This document shows, one piece after another, positions 45,077-54,616 of a stretch of 64,000 nt of DNA (positions are counted from its first letter, which is position 1; each line of letters begins with the position of its first letter). Origin of the DNA: Novosphingobium sediminis (GTDB lineage: Bacteria; Pseudomonadota; Alphaproteobacteria; Sphingomonadales; Sphingomonadaceae); contig NZ_BJYR01000001.1 in NCBI RefSeq assembly GCF_007991615.1, forward strand, positions 1-64,000. The letters are read 5' to 3'. A program made the translations under genes and the position numbers. Under the pieces are notes generated by a model, which saw only the letters and a list, made by a program, of their open reading frames with translations, had not been told where the DNA came from and searched no databases.

Positions 45077-46537
45077 ATGCATATCAACAATGGCACCGAT
45101 CCCCATGCGATCGGCACGAAGCTCCCTGCGCCCGAGGCGCGCTATGACATGGTTGTCGTGGGGGCAGGGCCTGCTGGCCTGACTGCTGCGCTCGCCGGGG
45201 CAGGGGAGGGCAAGTCCGTCCTCTTGGTCGACGAGAACCCGATCCCCGGCGCTGCCATGGGCAACGATGTGCCGCTCCTGTTCGGCGGCCGCATGACCAC
45301 GGCGACGCAGAACGCCGAGCGCATGCTCGAGACCGTGTTCATGAGCGAGCCGATGCTGGAAGCCGCGATGGACGCGGGCGTCGAAGTCCTGCTCGGCACC
45401 AGCGCCTGGGGCGTCTACCGCAATGGTGCGGGCATCACGGGCCTGCCCGAAAACGTCGTTGCGCTGGCGGACAAGGATCGCGGGTGGATCGTCGGTTATA
45501 ACGAACTCGTCCTCGCGACCGGCGCACGCGATCTGGCCATCGGCTTTCCTGGCTGGAACCAGCCGGGCGTTATGGGCGCGGCCGCGCTTGAACGCCTGCT
45601 GGCGCACTACGAAGCCTTCGCCGGCAAGCGCATCCTCATTGTCGGCAGCCACAACCTCGCTCTCGAAACCGCGCTCCTTGCCCGCGACAAGGGCGTCGAT
45701 GTGGCGGGCCTCGTCGAAGTCCGCAGCGCGCCGCAGGGCGATGCCGCGCTCGCCGAAGCCGTCCGCGCTGCGCAGATCCCGTTCTATCTGGAAGACGCCC
45801 CTGCCGAAGCCATCGGCGGCATCGACGGCGTCGAACGTGTCCGCCTGCGCTCGGGCGCCGAGATCGCGGTCGATACGGTCGTCCTCGCCATCGGCCTTGT
45901 CCCCTCGATCGAACTGATCGATGCGATGGGCGGCAAGCGCGTGCTCGATGGCGCGCGCGGAGGCTATATTCCGGGCGATAACGACGGCGTGACCTGCGTC
46001 GGCGATTGCGCGGGCCTTGCCGATACCGGCTTCGACCACGTGGACTACCGCATGGAATGGGCGCGCGAACTCGGCAAGCTGTCGAAGGGCGACACCATCG
46101 TCTGCCAGTGCGAGGAAGTGACCCGCGCCGACCTGCTCGGCGTCCAGCCCCCGCGCTACCTCGAGCGCCCTGCGCCGATGCAGGCGCGTTCGCTCGATAC
46201 GCTGATCAAGGATGGCCCGCCTAACCCGGACCAGATCAAGCGCCTCACCCGCGCCGGCATGGGCGTGTGCCAGGGCCGCCGCTGCCGCGATCAGGTGGCG
46301 ATGATGTTGGCGATGGCTGCGGATGGCCCGTTTGGCTCGGTCCCGCTCGCCACCCACCGCGCGCCGGTCCGTCCGCTCCCGCTTCGTATTCTCGCGGATT
46401 GGGAAGAAAGCGAAGAAATGCGCGCCGGATGGGACGTGTGGTTCGGCATCCCGACCCAGTGGGTGCCCTACCGCGATATCGATACGCCGCGCGAGCGCGA
46501 GCACCAAACCGCCATTGCCGAAGGGTGGAGCCTCTAA
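45077..46537 (+). CDS. FAD oxidoreductase with BFD-like [2Fe-2S] domain (OoxA/HcnB-like)
   Basis: A 486-residue flavoprotein. The N-terminal FAD motif 'VVVGAGPAGLTAALAGAGEG' and an internal NAD-type motif are followed by a BFD-like cluster domain with C343-x-C345 and C398-x4-C403. This layout matches the alpha subunit of opine oxidases, D-hydroxyproline dehydrogenase and HCN synthase HcnB. Such subunits work with a DadA-like beta subunit, which is the next gene, one base away. The pair probably oxidises a secondary amine. Confidence 0.88.
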   Translation: MHINNGTDPHAIGTKLPAPEARYDMVVVGAGPAGLTAALAGAGEGKSVLLVDENPIPGAAMGNDVPLLFGGRMTTATQNAERMLETVFMSEPMLEAAMDAGVEVLLGTSAWGVYRNGAGITGLPENVVALADKDRGWIVGYNELVLATGARDLAIGFPGWNQPGVMGAAALERLLAHYEAFAGKRILIVGSHNLALETALLARDKGVDVAGLVEVRSAPQGDAALAEAVRAAQIPFYLEDAPAEAIGGIDGVERVRLRSGAEIAVDTVVLAIGLVPSIELIDAMGGKRVLDGARGGYIPGDNDGVTCVGDCAGLADTGFDHVDYRMEWARELGKLSKGDTIVCQCEEVTRADLLGVQPPRYLERPAPMQARSLDTLIKDGPPNPDQIKRLTRAGMGVCQGRRCRDQVAMMLAMAADGPFGSVPLATHRAPVRPLPLRILADWEESEEMRAGWDVWFGIPTQWVPYRDIDTPREREHQTAIAEGWSL

Positions 46538-46538
46538 G

Positions 46539-47750
46539 ATGACCTACGTCGGTATGCCCACTCCGAAGGAAACCCCGCAGGAAACCATGGCGAAGATCGC
46601 CGGTTCTGCGAAAGGAATGAAGGTCGTCATTGTCGGCGGCGGCGTTTCCGGCCTCAGTGCCGGCTGGTGGCTCGCCCGCTCGGGTGCTGAGGTCACGGTG
46701 CTCGACAAGGGCATCGTCGGCTGGGAAGCCTCGGGCCGCAACGGCGGCGGCGCTTCGCACTATCAGAGCCCGCTGTTCGAGGAAGAGCAGCGCATGTGGC
46801 CGCACATGGACGCGCTGCTCGGCTATCCGACCGAGCATCAGCAGGAGCGGCTGGTCATCGCAGTCAGCCCCAAGCAGCTGAATCAATACCATTATCTCGC
46901 CAAGATGAACAATGACATGGGCTACCGTGTCGATCTGCTTGATGGCGATCAGGTGCGCAGCATGGTGCCGCTGGCGGGGGACAACTGCCTCGGCGGCATG
47001 CACTACCGCTTCGGCGGCCATGCCAATCCGCAGCGTTCCGTTCAGGCCTATGCCTGGGCGCTGCAGGATCTTGGCGGGCGCATCTACCAGCACAGCCCGG
47101 TGACGGGGTTTGAGACCGTTGGCGGCAAGGTCACCGCGGTCCATGCAACTTCAGGCCGCCACGAATGTGATGCTGTCGTCGTCGCGGCAGGTCCGCAGAT
47201 CCAGGCGCTCATGGCGAAGCTGGGCGTCGAAGTCCCGCTCGCTGCCGCGCGCGCCGAAATGATTGTGACCGAGCCTGCGCCGATGATGCCCATCGGCGGC
47301 GTCGACGGGAACGGCCTCTATGGCCGTCAGACCCTGCGCGGCAATCTCGCCTATGGTGGCGGTCCGCACGAATGGCTGGAAACGTTCGAGGCTGGCCCGC
47401 CCGCGCGTCCGTCCTCGCCGCTCACGCGCAATCTTGCGCGGCGCGTGGCAGAGCTGTTCCCCAAGGCCGCACACCTCAACGTGATCCGCTCGTGGGCGGG
47501 CATCGTCGAGAACACGCCCGATGGCCGCCCGATCATCGACCGGATGAAGGACCCGGAAAACGTGACTGTCATCACGATGTCCGGCGTCGGCTTCGGCCTT
47601 TCGCCTGCCTCGGGCCACGCGGTGCGCGATCTCGTTGTCGACGGGGCGTGCAGCTTCACCGACATCGCCAAGATCAGCCTCTCGCGTTTTGACGGCATCG
47701 GCGCGGACTGGCGCGAGCAGCGCGGCTGGCAGGCACCGAAAGCGGCATGA
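46539..47750 (+). CDS. DadA/OoxB-like FAD amine oxidoreductase
   Basis: A 403-residue D-amino-acid/glycine-oxidase-family flavoprotein. The FAD motif 'VIVGGGVSGLSAGWWLARSGA' begins at about residue 29 and 'GWEASGRNGGGAS' follows. Near the C-terminus 'VITMSGVGFGLSPASG' closes the FAD site. The ATG at 46539 directly follows the partner gene's stop. With the BFD flavoprotein upstream it probably forms a two-subunit dehydrogenase for an N-alkyl amino acid. Confidence 0.87.
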   Translation: MTYVGMPTPKETPQETMAKIAGSAKGMKVVIVGGGVSGLSAGWWLARSGAEVTVLDKGIVGWEASGRNGGGASHYQSPLFEEEQRMWPHMDALLGYPTEHQQERLVIAVSPKQLNQYHYLAKMNNDMGYRVDLLDGDQVRSMVPLAGDNCLGGMHYRFGGHANPQRSVQAYAWALQDLGGRIYQHSPVTGFETVGGKVTAVHATSGRHECDAVVVAAGPQIQALMAKLGVEVPLAAARAEMIVTEPAPMMPIGGVDGNGLYGRQTLRGNLAYGGGPHEWLETFEAGPPARPSSPLTRNLARRVAELFPKAAHLNVIRSWAGIVENTPDGRPIIDRMKDPENVTVITMSGVGFGLSPASGHAVRDLVVDGACSFTDIAKISLSRFDGIGADWREQRGWQAPKAA

Positions 47751-49006
47751 AGACGCCCTATTCCGCCTTTAGCCTGCTGCGCGGCGCGCTGAACGGGCAA
47801 AAGCATTGGGAACCGGCGTGGCGCGATCCTGAGCCGCGCGCCAGCTATGATGTCATCATCATCGGCGGCGGCGGGCACGGCCTTGCCACGGCCTATTACC
47901 TCGCCAAGGTCCATGGCATCCGCAATGTCGCGGTGCTGGAAAAGAGCTGGATCGGCGGCGGCAATGTCGGGCGCAACACCACGCTGGTGCGCTCCAACTA
48001 TCGCCTGCCGCAGCTGCACAACTTCTTCGAATTCGGCCTCAAGCTGTGGCACGGCCTGAGCGACGATCTGAACTACAACGTCATGTTCAGCCCGCGCGGC
48101 GCGATGTTCCTCGGTCATAACGATGGCGACATGATCAAGCTCGCCGAACGCGGCGATGCCATGCGCTGCGACGGGATCGACGCTGAGCTGCTCACGCCGA
48201 AGCAGATCGCCAAGATCGAACCGCTGCTCGACCTCAGCCGCGATGCCCGCTTCCCCATCGACGGCGCGCTGATCCAGTGGCGCGCCGGCACCGCGCGGCA
48301 TGATGCGGTTGCGTGGGGCTATGCCCGCGCTGCGGATGCGCTGGGCGTCGATATCATCCAGAAATGCGAAGTGACCGGCTTCGTGAAGGACGGCAACCGG
48401 ATCACCGGCGTCGAGACCACTCGCGGCCGCATCCTTGCGGGCCGGACCGGCATCTGCGTCGCGGGCCACAGCGGCCATGTCGCGGGCCTCGCGGGCCTGC
48501 GCTTGCCGATTGAATCGCAGACGCTGCAGGCGCTCGTCACCGAAGGCGTCAAGCCGATGGTGCAGTCGGTCATCATGTCGCAGTCGCTGCATTTCTACGT
48601 CAGCCAGTCCGACAAGGGCGGCATCGTGATGGGCGGTGATCCGGACAACTGGCCGAGCTATGCTCGCCGCGGCCAGCCGACGATCAAGGAGCATGCCATC
48701 GCGCAGGCGGTGACCTGCATGCCCGCGCTCTCGCGCCTCAGGATGCTGCGCACCTGGTCGGGCGTGACGGACATGAGCTTCGACGGATCGCCGATCATCG
48801 GGCCGAGCCCGATTGACGGGCTCTATCTCAACGCCGGCTGGTGCTATGGCGGCTTCAAGGCGACGCCTGCCTCGGGCTGGACTTATGCCCACACGCTCGC
48901 CACCGGCAAGCCGCACGAACTCAACGCACCCTTCAGCCTCGAACGCTTCATGACCGGTGCCACGATCGACGAAACGTCCGTCGGTCCGTTCCCGAACCAC
49001 CGCTGA
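47747..49006 (+). CDS. soxB: Heterotetrameric sarcosine oxidase, beta subunit
   Basis: A 419-residue FAD subunit. The FAD motif 'VIIIGGGGHGLATAYYLAK' (about residues 36-54) and 'SWIGGGNVGRNTTLVRSNY' are diagnostic for SoxB; the latter holds the region of covalent FMN attachment and substrate binding. It oxidises sarcosine, or a related N-methyl amino acid such as N-methylglutamate in the MgdA homologues, at the interface with SoxA. It overlaps the upstream gene by four bases (ATGA) and is followed by soxD, soxA and soxG in the standard order. Confidence 0.93.
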   Translation: MKTPYSAFSLLRGALNGQKHWEPAWRDPEPRASYDVIIIGGGGHGLATAYYLAKVHGIRNVAVLEKSWIGGGNVGRNTTLVRSNYRLPQLHNFFEFGLKLWHGLSDDLNYNVMFSPRGAMFLGHNDGDMIKLAERGDAMRCDGIDAELLTPKQIAKIEPLLDLSRDARFPIDGALIQWRAGTARHDAVAWGYARAADALGVDIIQKCEVTGFVKDGNRITGVETTRGRILAGRTGICVAGHSGHVAGLAGLRLPIESQTLQALVTEGVKPMVQSVIMSQSLHFYVSQSDKGGIVMGGDPDNWPSYARRGQPTIKEHAIAQAVTCMPALSRLRMLRTWSGVTDMSFDGSPIIGPSPIDGLYLNAGWCYGGFKATPASGWTYAHTLATGKPHELNAPFSLERFMTGATIDETSVGPFPNHR

Positions 49007-49019
49007 GACAGGCACAGAC

Positions 49020-49283
49020 ATGTACCAGATCACCTGTCCCCACTGCGGCCCGCGCGCCCAGACCGAGTTCACCTATGAGCGCACGACCGACTCCGTTGTC
49101 GATCCCGCTGGCGATGCGCAGACCGCGATGCAGGCGCTCTACACCCGCGCCAATCCGATGGGGCTCGATGATGAAATCTGGCGCCACACCTATGGTTGCC
49201 GTGCTTGGATGGTGCTCACCCGCCATCGCGTGACGCACGAGATCACCGCCGTGAAGGCTATTGGCCCGGAGGCGCTGCCATGA
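49020..49283 (+). CDS. soxD: Sarcosine oxidase, delta subunit
   Basis: An 87-residue SoxD with the zinc-binding start 'MYQITCPHCGPR' and the conserved 'WRHTYGCRAWMVLTRH' segment. It is a structural zinc subunit of the heterotetramer. ATG 49020 gives the normal length. The frame is open upstream but overlaps soxB without conservation. It overlaps soxA by four bases. Confidence 0.92.
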   Translation: MYQITCPHCGPRAQTEFTYERTTDSVVDPAGDAQTAMQALYTRANPMGLDDEIWRHTYGCRAWMVLTRHRVTHEITAVKAIGPEALP

Positions 49284-52045
49284 GCGGCCCGAACCGTCCC
49301 GCCACTGGCGCGGAAACGATTGCCTTCACCTTCGACGGCACGACTTACCACGCCCGCCCGGGTGACACGCTTGCGGCTGCGCTGCTGGCGAACGGCGTCG
49401 GCCTTGTTGCTCGCAGCTTCAAGTACCACCGCCCGCGCGGGATCATGACGGCGGGGATCGAGGAGCCCAATGCGCTCGTCACCATCGGCACAGGTGGCCG
49501 AGCCGAGCCCAATACCCGCGCGACCGATGTGTTTGTCTATCCCGGCATGGTCGCGAACAGCCAGAACCGCTGGCCGAGCCTGGCGTTCGATGTGGCGTCG
49601 ATTTTCGGCCTTGCCGCACCTGCGCTTGGCGCGGGGTTCTACTACAAGACCTTCTTCGGCCCGGCGAAGCACTGGATGCTCTACGAGGGCTTCATCCGCC
49701 GCGCCGCTGGGCTCGGCAATGCGCCGACCGAAGCGGACCCGGACAACTTCTCCCAGAAGGCCGGTTTCTGCGATGTGCTCGTTGTCGGTTCGGGCCCCGC
49801 CGGTCTCAAGGCCGCGCTCGATGCAGCCGAAGCGGGCAGCCGCGTCATGCTCGTCGAGCAGGATGCCGTCCTCGGCGGTTCCCTGCTGCGCGATCCCGAT
49901 CCGTCGATCGACGTCGCCGCGATGGTGGAGCGGATCAGGGCGCTTGGCGGCGAAGTGCTGCTGCGCACGACGGCCTCCGGCTACTGGGATCACAACTTCC
50001 TCACACTGACACAGCGTCTTGCCGAACCCGGCGCGGTGCCCGAGCATGGCTTCGCCCAGCGCCTGTGGCACGTGCGGGCAGGGCGGGTGATCCTCGCCAC
50101 CGGCCTGATCGAGCGCCCGGTGCCTTTCGCGAACAACGACCATCCCGGCGTGATGCTGAGCCAGGCCGTGCGCAGCTACGTGCGGCGCTGGGGTGTGCTT
50201 CCCGGCAAACGCGTCGTCATCGCCACCAATAATGACGATGCCTACCTGACGGCCGAAGCGCTGGTGGACGCAGGCGCGGAAGTCGTTGCCCTACTCGATG
50301 CGCGCGCGTCCGGCCCTGCCGCGCCAGCTGGCGTCACCGTGTATCACGATGCACGGCCCTCCAGCGTGACCGGTCGCAAGCATGCGCTGCGCAAGGTGAC
50401 GGCGGTCATCTGCGGCAGCGAGCAGAGTTTCGATGCCGACCTCATCGCCGTCTCGGGCGGCTTCGTCCCTGTCTCGCACCTCCACATGCAGGCTGGCGGC
50501 AAGCTGACGTGGAACGAAGAGGCGCAGGCTTTCATCCCCGGTGAGACACCGCAGGCCTGCGAAACGGTCGGCGCTGCGCTCAATCCGCTTCCTGCGCCTG
50601 CCATTGCACCTGTCGGCAAGGCCAAGAAGAGTTTCGTCGATTTCCAGAATGACGTCAGCCTCGCGGACATCGATCTCGCTTGGCAGGAAGGCTATCGCTC
50701 GGTCGAGCACCTCAAGCGCTACACCACGCTCGGCATGGCGACCGATCAGGGCAAGACCAGCAACATGGTCGCCTTGTCGCGTCTGGCCGAACGCCAAGGG
50801 GTGACGGTACCCGAGGCCGGCCTCACCACGTTTCGCCCGCCGTACACGCCGGTCACCATGGGCCTGCTGGCGGGCGCCGGCGCACGCAATGCGGGGGCAC
50901 ACGTGCGCCGGATCCCCCTTCATGCGCTGCACGCGGCGCATGATCCGATCTGGCAGCCTTTGGGCTACTGGTTCCGCCCGCGCGCCTATCCGGTGAACGG
51001 CGAGAGCCTTGCGGAGGCGTCACTGCGCGAGGCGCGTACCGTGCGTACTCTGGCTGGCCTCAGCGATGTGTCGACGCTCGGCAAGTTTGAAGTGAGCGGC
51101 CCCGATGCCGCCGCGCTGCTCGAACTGGTCTGCGCCACCACGGTTGGCAAGCTGGCAGTCGGGCGCGGGCGCTACACGTTCATGTGCCGCGAGGACGGGT
51201 TCGTGAACGACGACGGCACCGTCTGGCGCCTCGCCGAAAACCGCTATCTGCTGACGAGCTCGACAGGCGGTGCTGACCGCATGGCGCACCATATCTCTTA
51301 CGTGCGCAACAGCCTGCGGCTCGATCTCAAGTGCTCGGTGGTCAACGTGCAGGAGCACTACGCCGGCATCGCGCTGGCTGGCCCCAAGGCGCGTGCGATC
51401 CTCGCCAGCCTTATCGGCGCCGAGCCGCCGCGCCACATGGGCTATGCGCCGGGCGTGCTGGCAGGCGTACCCGTCCATGTCCTCGCTGCAAGCTATAGCG
51501 GTGAGCGTGCGTTCGAAATCCATGTGGAGGCGACCCACGCCGCCGTCGTCTGGCACGCCATCGAAGCGGCGACCCGCGTAGAAGGCGGCGCGCCCTATGG
51601 CCTTGAAGCTATGGAGCTCCTGCGCATCGAGAAGGGCCACGTGGTCGTCGGCGGCGAAGTCGATGGCCGCTCCACGCCGCACGATCTTGGTCTTGGCGGA
51701 ATGCTCAACAAGGCGGGCGGCTTTATCGGTGCGGCGGGTCTGACGCGGCCTGCGCTCTCGGCTCCGAACCGGAACAACCTCGTCGGCCTAGTCAGCCTTG
51801 ATGGCCCGATCCCCGAAGGCGGGATGCTGATCCAGCGGGCGGGCCAGTCGCCGCAAGGGCATGTCACCGCCGCAGCGCGCCGCATTCTGGAAGGCGGGGC
51901 CATTGCGCTCGCGCTGCTCCAGGGTGGGCACAAGCGCCACGGCGAGGAGATGATCGTGACATCGCCCACGCGCGGCGAGAAGGCCCGCGTTCGGGTAACC
52001 TCGCCGCACTTCTATGATCCCGCCGGGGAACGCTACCGTGACTGA
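49280..52045 (+). CDS. soxA: Sarcosine oxidase, alpha subunit
   Basis: A 921-residue SoxA. The N-terminal ferredoxin-like domain without cluster cysteines ('FKYHRPRGIMTAGIEEPNAL') is followed by an NAD-binding region with 'VVGSGPAGLKAALDAAEAG' near residue 170. The C-terminal third is a glycine-cleavage T-protein-like domain that binds tetrahydrofolate and captures the methyl carbon as methylene-THF. ATG 49280 overlaps soxD (ATGA). The glyA, folD and purU genes that often accompany sox operons are absent here. Confidence 0.93.
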   Translation: MSGPNRPATGAETIAFTFDGTTYHARPGDTLAAALLANGVGLVARSFKYHRPRGIMTAGIEEPNALVTIGTGGRAEPNTRATDVFVYPGMVANSQNRWPSLAFDVASIFGLAAPALGAGFYYKTFFGPAKHWMLYEGFIRRAAGLGNAPTEADPDNFSQKAGFCDVLVVGSGPAGLKAALDAAEAGSRVMLVEQDAVLGGSLLRDPDPSIDVAAMVERIRALGGEVLLRTTASGYWDHNFLTLTQRLAEPGAVPEHGFAQRLWHVRAGRVILATGLIERPVPFANNDHPGVMLSQAVRSYVRRWGVLPGKRVVIATNNDDAYLTAEALVDAGAEVVALLDARASGPAAPAGVTVYHDARPSSVTGRKHALRKVTAVICGSEQSFDADLIAVSGGFVPVSHLHMQAGGKLTWNEEAQAFIPGETPQACETVGAALNPLPAPAIAPVGKAKKSFVDFQNDVSLADIDLAWQEGYRSVEHLKRYTTLGMATDQGKTSNMVALSRLAERQGVTVPEAGLTTFRPPYTPVTMGLLAGAGARNAGAHVRRIPLHALHAAHDPIWQPLGYWFRPRAYPVNGESLAEASLREARTVRTLAGLSDVSTLGKFEVSGPDAAALLELVCATTVGKLAVGRGRYTFMCREDGFVNDDGTVWRLAENRYLLTSSTGGADRMAHHISYVRNSLRLDLKCSVVNVQEHYAGIALAGPKARAILASLIGAEPPRHMGYAPGVLAGVPVHVLAASYSGERAFEIHVEATHAAVVWHAIEAATRVEGGAPYGLEAMELLRIEKGHVVVGGEVDGRSTPHDLGLGGMLNKAGGFIGAAGLTRPALSAPNRNNLVGLVSLDGPIPEGGMLIQRAGQSPQGHVTAAARRILEGGAIALALLQGGHKRHGEEMIVTSPTRGEKARVRVTSPHFYDPAGERYRD

Positions 52046-52532
52046 TACGACCTCGATCATCGCTCTTCCGGCCGCTCCGCTCCACGCGCTGGAGATCTGG
52101 AGCAATCCTGTCGCCGTCGGCGCGCGCATCCAGAAGGGGCTGGGCTTTGCGCCTCCGCCGCTGAACCGCAGCACCGGCAATACGGCGACCACGCTGCTGC
52201 GCTATGAGCCGACTGTGTGGCTGGTCGAAGGCGACGTGTCGGTGCTTGCTGACACCCTTGGCGATGATGGCGGGCTGACGGGCATCGGTGGCGGCATCGT
52301 CCGCTTTCGCATTGCGGGGCCGGGCTGGCGCGAACTGCTGCTGGAGGGCGGCGTGTTCGACACCAGCGCGGCTGCATTCCCGGCTGGCGCCACTGCGGCG
52401 ACGGTGATCGACCACGTCGGTGTGCGGCTCCACGCGGAAAGCGAAGACGCCTGCGTGGCCTATGTGCCCGCGAGTTATGCGGAAGGCCTGCACCATTTCT
52501 GGGAAGAAGCGCTGCCGCTGCTGGGGGCCTGA
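52038..52532 (+). CDS. soxG: Sarcosine oxidase, gamma subunit
   Basis: A 164-residue SoxG-like subunit, the most variable of the four, recognised mainly by position and by segments such as 'GGIVRFRIAGPGWRELLLEGG' and 'VRLHAESEDACVAYVPASYAEG'. GTG 52038 overlaps the soxA stop by eight bases; an ATG at 52014 is also in frame. It completes the heterotetramer and is the last gene of the eight-gene operon, converging on a flavoprotein gene 26 bases on. Confidence 0.85.
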   Translation: MTDTTSIIALPAAPLHALEIWSNPVAVGARIQKGLGFAPPPLNRSTGNTATTLLRYEPTVWLVEGDVSVLADTLGDDGGLTGIGGGIVRFRIAGPGWRELLLEGGVFDTSAAAFPAGATAATVIDHVGVRLHAESEDACVAYVPASYAEGLHHFWEEALPLLGA

Positions 52533-52558
52533 CCGCTCGCGATGACGGCTTTTGTTAA

Positions 52559-53923
52559 TTAGTGAATCCGCGCGCCCTGCCGCCTGAGCTCCGCCTGCAC
52601 CGCCGCAATATCAACGCTGGCGAAGTCTCGTCCGGTCTTCACCGCAATCGCCGCTGCAACACCTGCGCCCTGGCCTGAAACCGCGCAGCACATCATGTTG
52701 CGCACCGCCGCATGGCTCACCTTGTCGCCGCCGATCACACGGCCCGCAACGATCAGGTTGGTGATCCCCTGCGGCACCATCGAGCGGTACGGGACATGGA
52801 AGTATCGGCCTGTCGTCGGCAGGATTAGCAGACCATAACCATCGATGAACTCTGGGAAAATGCCGATGGAGTCTTCGAACCGCGCTTCGCCGCGCACGTC
52901 ATCCCCGGTCATGTTGTAGAGCGCGTCGATCTTGCGCGTATCGCGGATGCCCAGCGTCATGCCGAAGTTGCGCAGCTTGGCTCCTTCGCAGCCCGGCATA
53001 TAGGCGCGCAGGGCGGCAATCGCGTGCATGGCGTCGGCGCGGCCATCCATTTCGCCGCGCGTCAGACTGTCGGGATCGGTGCCATCGAGATAGTGATGAA
53101 CGAGGTTGAGGTAGGTGAGGTCTCCCTGATCCGAAACCGTGCCCCACGTGCCTGCAATCGTCGCGAGGTTGGGGGGCAGCAGCCCCGCTTTGAGCGCCTG
53201 CCGGAAGGGCTTTCTCAGGAACGGCGAGAACATTTCGTCCTCCTTGCCGCTCGTGGTGATGTCCCATTCGCCGCCGCCTGACCAATCGCCATAAGTCTGC
53301 GGATCGGCCTTCACGGCTTCGATGAAGCGCGCCTTGTTGACGCCGCTCATCGAGAACATGACCGAGACGGACATCATCTCGTCAACCGGGTGCTTGATCG
53401 TTGGCGCGCCGCCGCGGAAGGCAAGGTCGGCATCGCCGGTTGCGTCGATCACGCTGGCGGCAAGGATCGCTTCGCGCCCCGCCTTGCTCTCGACGATCAC
53501 GCCCTTGATCACGTCACCTTCCATGATCGGCGCGACGACCAACCGGTGCAGCATCGGGATCACGCCCGCTTCCTTCACCAGCACGTCGGCCACGTGCTTG
53601 AAGGCCTCTGCATCGAGTGCATGGCTGATCGACTGCGGCTCGGGCAGGGCGGCGTCCATGGCGATGGCGCGGTCTTCGAACTCGCGGCCGATGCCTTCGC
53701 TGTCGATGGTGGTGGGATGGCGATACCAGGCAAAGCCCTCGACGCCGACTTGCGTGATATTGCCGCCGAAGCAGCCGTAGCGCTCGACCAGCGTCGTCTT
53801 CACGCCGGCGCGTGCAGAGGCGAGAGCTGCGGCGAGGCCCCCTGGCCCCGAGCCCACGACAAGGACATCGGTCTCGTGGATCACGTCGATCCGGCGGGCG
53901 GGCTCTTCGATATGCTTGGTCAT
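52559..53923 (-). CDS. FAD-dependent oxidoreductase (FAD_oxidored family)
   Basis: A 454-residue flavoprotein starting at 'MTKHIEEP'. The FAD motif is 'VLVVGSGPGGLAAALASARAG', and 'CFGGNITQVGVEGFAW' follows as in the FAD_oxidored (PF12831-type) family. Near the C-terminus 'NLIVAGRVIGGDKVSHAAVRNM' lines the cofactor. Substrates of the family are largely unknown. It is a single gene on the minus strand, convergent with the sox operon, and may or may not share its pathway. Confidence 0.85.
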   Translation of the reverse strand: MTKHIEEPARRIDVIHETDVLVVGSGPGGLAAALASARAGVKTTLVERYGCFGGNITQVGVEGFAWYRHPTTIDSEGIGREFEDRAIAMDAALPEPQSISHALDAEAFKHVADVLVKEAGVIPMLHRLVVAPIMEGDVIKGVIVESKAGREAILAASVIDATGDADLAFRGGAPTIKHPVDEMMSVSVMFSMSGVNKARFIEAVKADPQTYGDWSGGGEWDITTSGKEDEMFSPFLRKPFRQALKAGLLPPNLATIAGTWGTVSDQGDLTYLNLVHHYLDGTDPDSLTRGEMDGRADAMHAIAALRAYMPGCEGAKLRNFGMTLGIRDTRKIDALYNMTGDDVRGEARFEDSIGIFPEFIDGYGLLILPTTGRYFHVPYRSMVPQGITNLIVAGRVIGGDKVSHAAVRNMMCCAVSGQGAGVAAAIAVKTGRDFASVDIAAVQAELRRQGARIH

Positions 53924-54026
53924 GGCCCAGCAGCATGGCGCATGTGCAGAGCGGGTCAACCAGCCCAGAACGCCGGGCTGCCCATTAAGCAAGTCTGATG
54001 TAGGACTTTACCCCGCCTGATGTTGA

Positions 54027-54434
54027 TCAGACGCGGCGGATGCGCGAGGGGTCGGTCATCGGGGTGATGACGCGGTGGCGAGTTTCGACCTTCCACTCGC
54101 CCGAGACCTGCGCGACGTGTGCCTGACGCTGCAGCGCACGGCCAAGCGCCTCAAGATCGAGCGGCATATCGAGTTGCATGCCGAAGGTGTGTCCGCCGAA
54201 CCAGCGAACGATGCCGGTCACTTCCTGATCGCCGGGCAACACAATAGCGACGCGCTCTCCGCGAACGGGGGCGGGGCCGCGCGCGCTTGCGCCGAGGCCG
54301 GTTTCCGAGACATTGCGGATGACGATATCCTGCACCTCGCCATCCCGGTGGACCAGACGTGCGCGAATGATGCGCGGCTGGCGCTGGGCCCGAACGATTT
54401 GATCCGTCGGTGGAATGGGAGCCATGTAAGACAT
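54027..54434 (-). CDS. PilZ-domain protein
   Basis: A 135-residue protein that is almost entirely one PilZ domain. The c-di-GMP-binding arginines lie in 'QRQPRIIRARL' and the second motif is N-x-S-x2-G ('RNVSETGLGA'). It should bind cyclic di-GMP and change its contact with a target. The start is ATG 54434 or 54425; neither has a good ribosome site. An HD-GYP protein and a second PilZ gene lie within 7 kb. Confidence 0.83.
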   Translation of the reverse strand: MSYMAPIPPTDQIVRAQRQPRIIRARLVHRDGEVQDIVIRNVSETGLGASARGPAPVRGERVAIVLPGDQEVTGIVRWFGGHTFGMQLDMPLDLEALGRALQRQAHVAQVSGEWKVETRHRVITPMTDPSRIRRV

Positions 54435-54574
54435 CTAGCGCACCACTACCTTGAAACGAGCCTTCGGGCGCTGGTCCTGCGCCTTCGAACCATTGTGGAT
54501 CAATAGCGGTTAATGATCCGTTATGGATGCTCTTTCGCGGACGCAAATCGAGCAATAATTCCACATGCTTGCGT

Positions 54575-54610
54575 CGCGGGGAGCCCGGATGCCTTCCGAG
54601 ACTCCCCGCG
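54575..54610. terminator. Hairpin downstream of the pirin gene
   Basis: CGCGGGGAG (54575-54583) pairs perfectly with CTCCCCGCG (54602-54610), and the loop can form a further 3-bp stem. It lies just past the pirin stop codon. No T run follows on the minus strand, so it is a possible rather than certain terminator. Confidence 0.4.
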
Positions 54611-54616
54611 AACGCC

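Noticed and set aside
45059..49072. Long minus-strand frames (up to 573 codons) opposite the flavoprotein and soxB genes
   Set aside because: They are mirror frames of high-GC coding DNA, incompatible with the overlapping eight-gene plus-strand operon.
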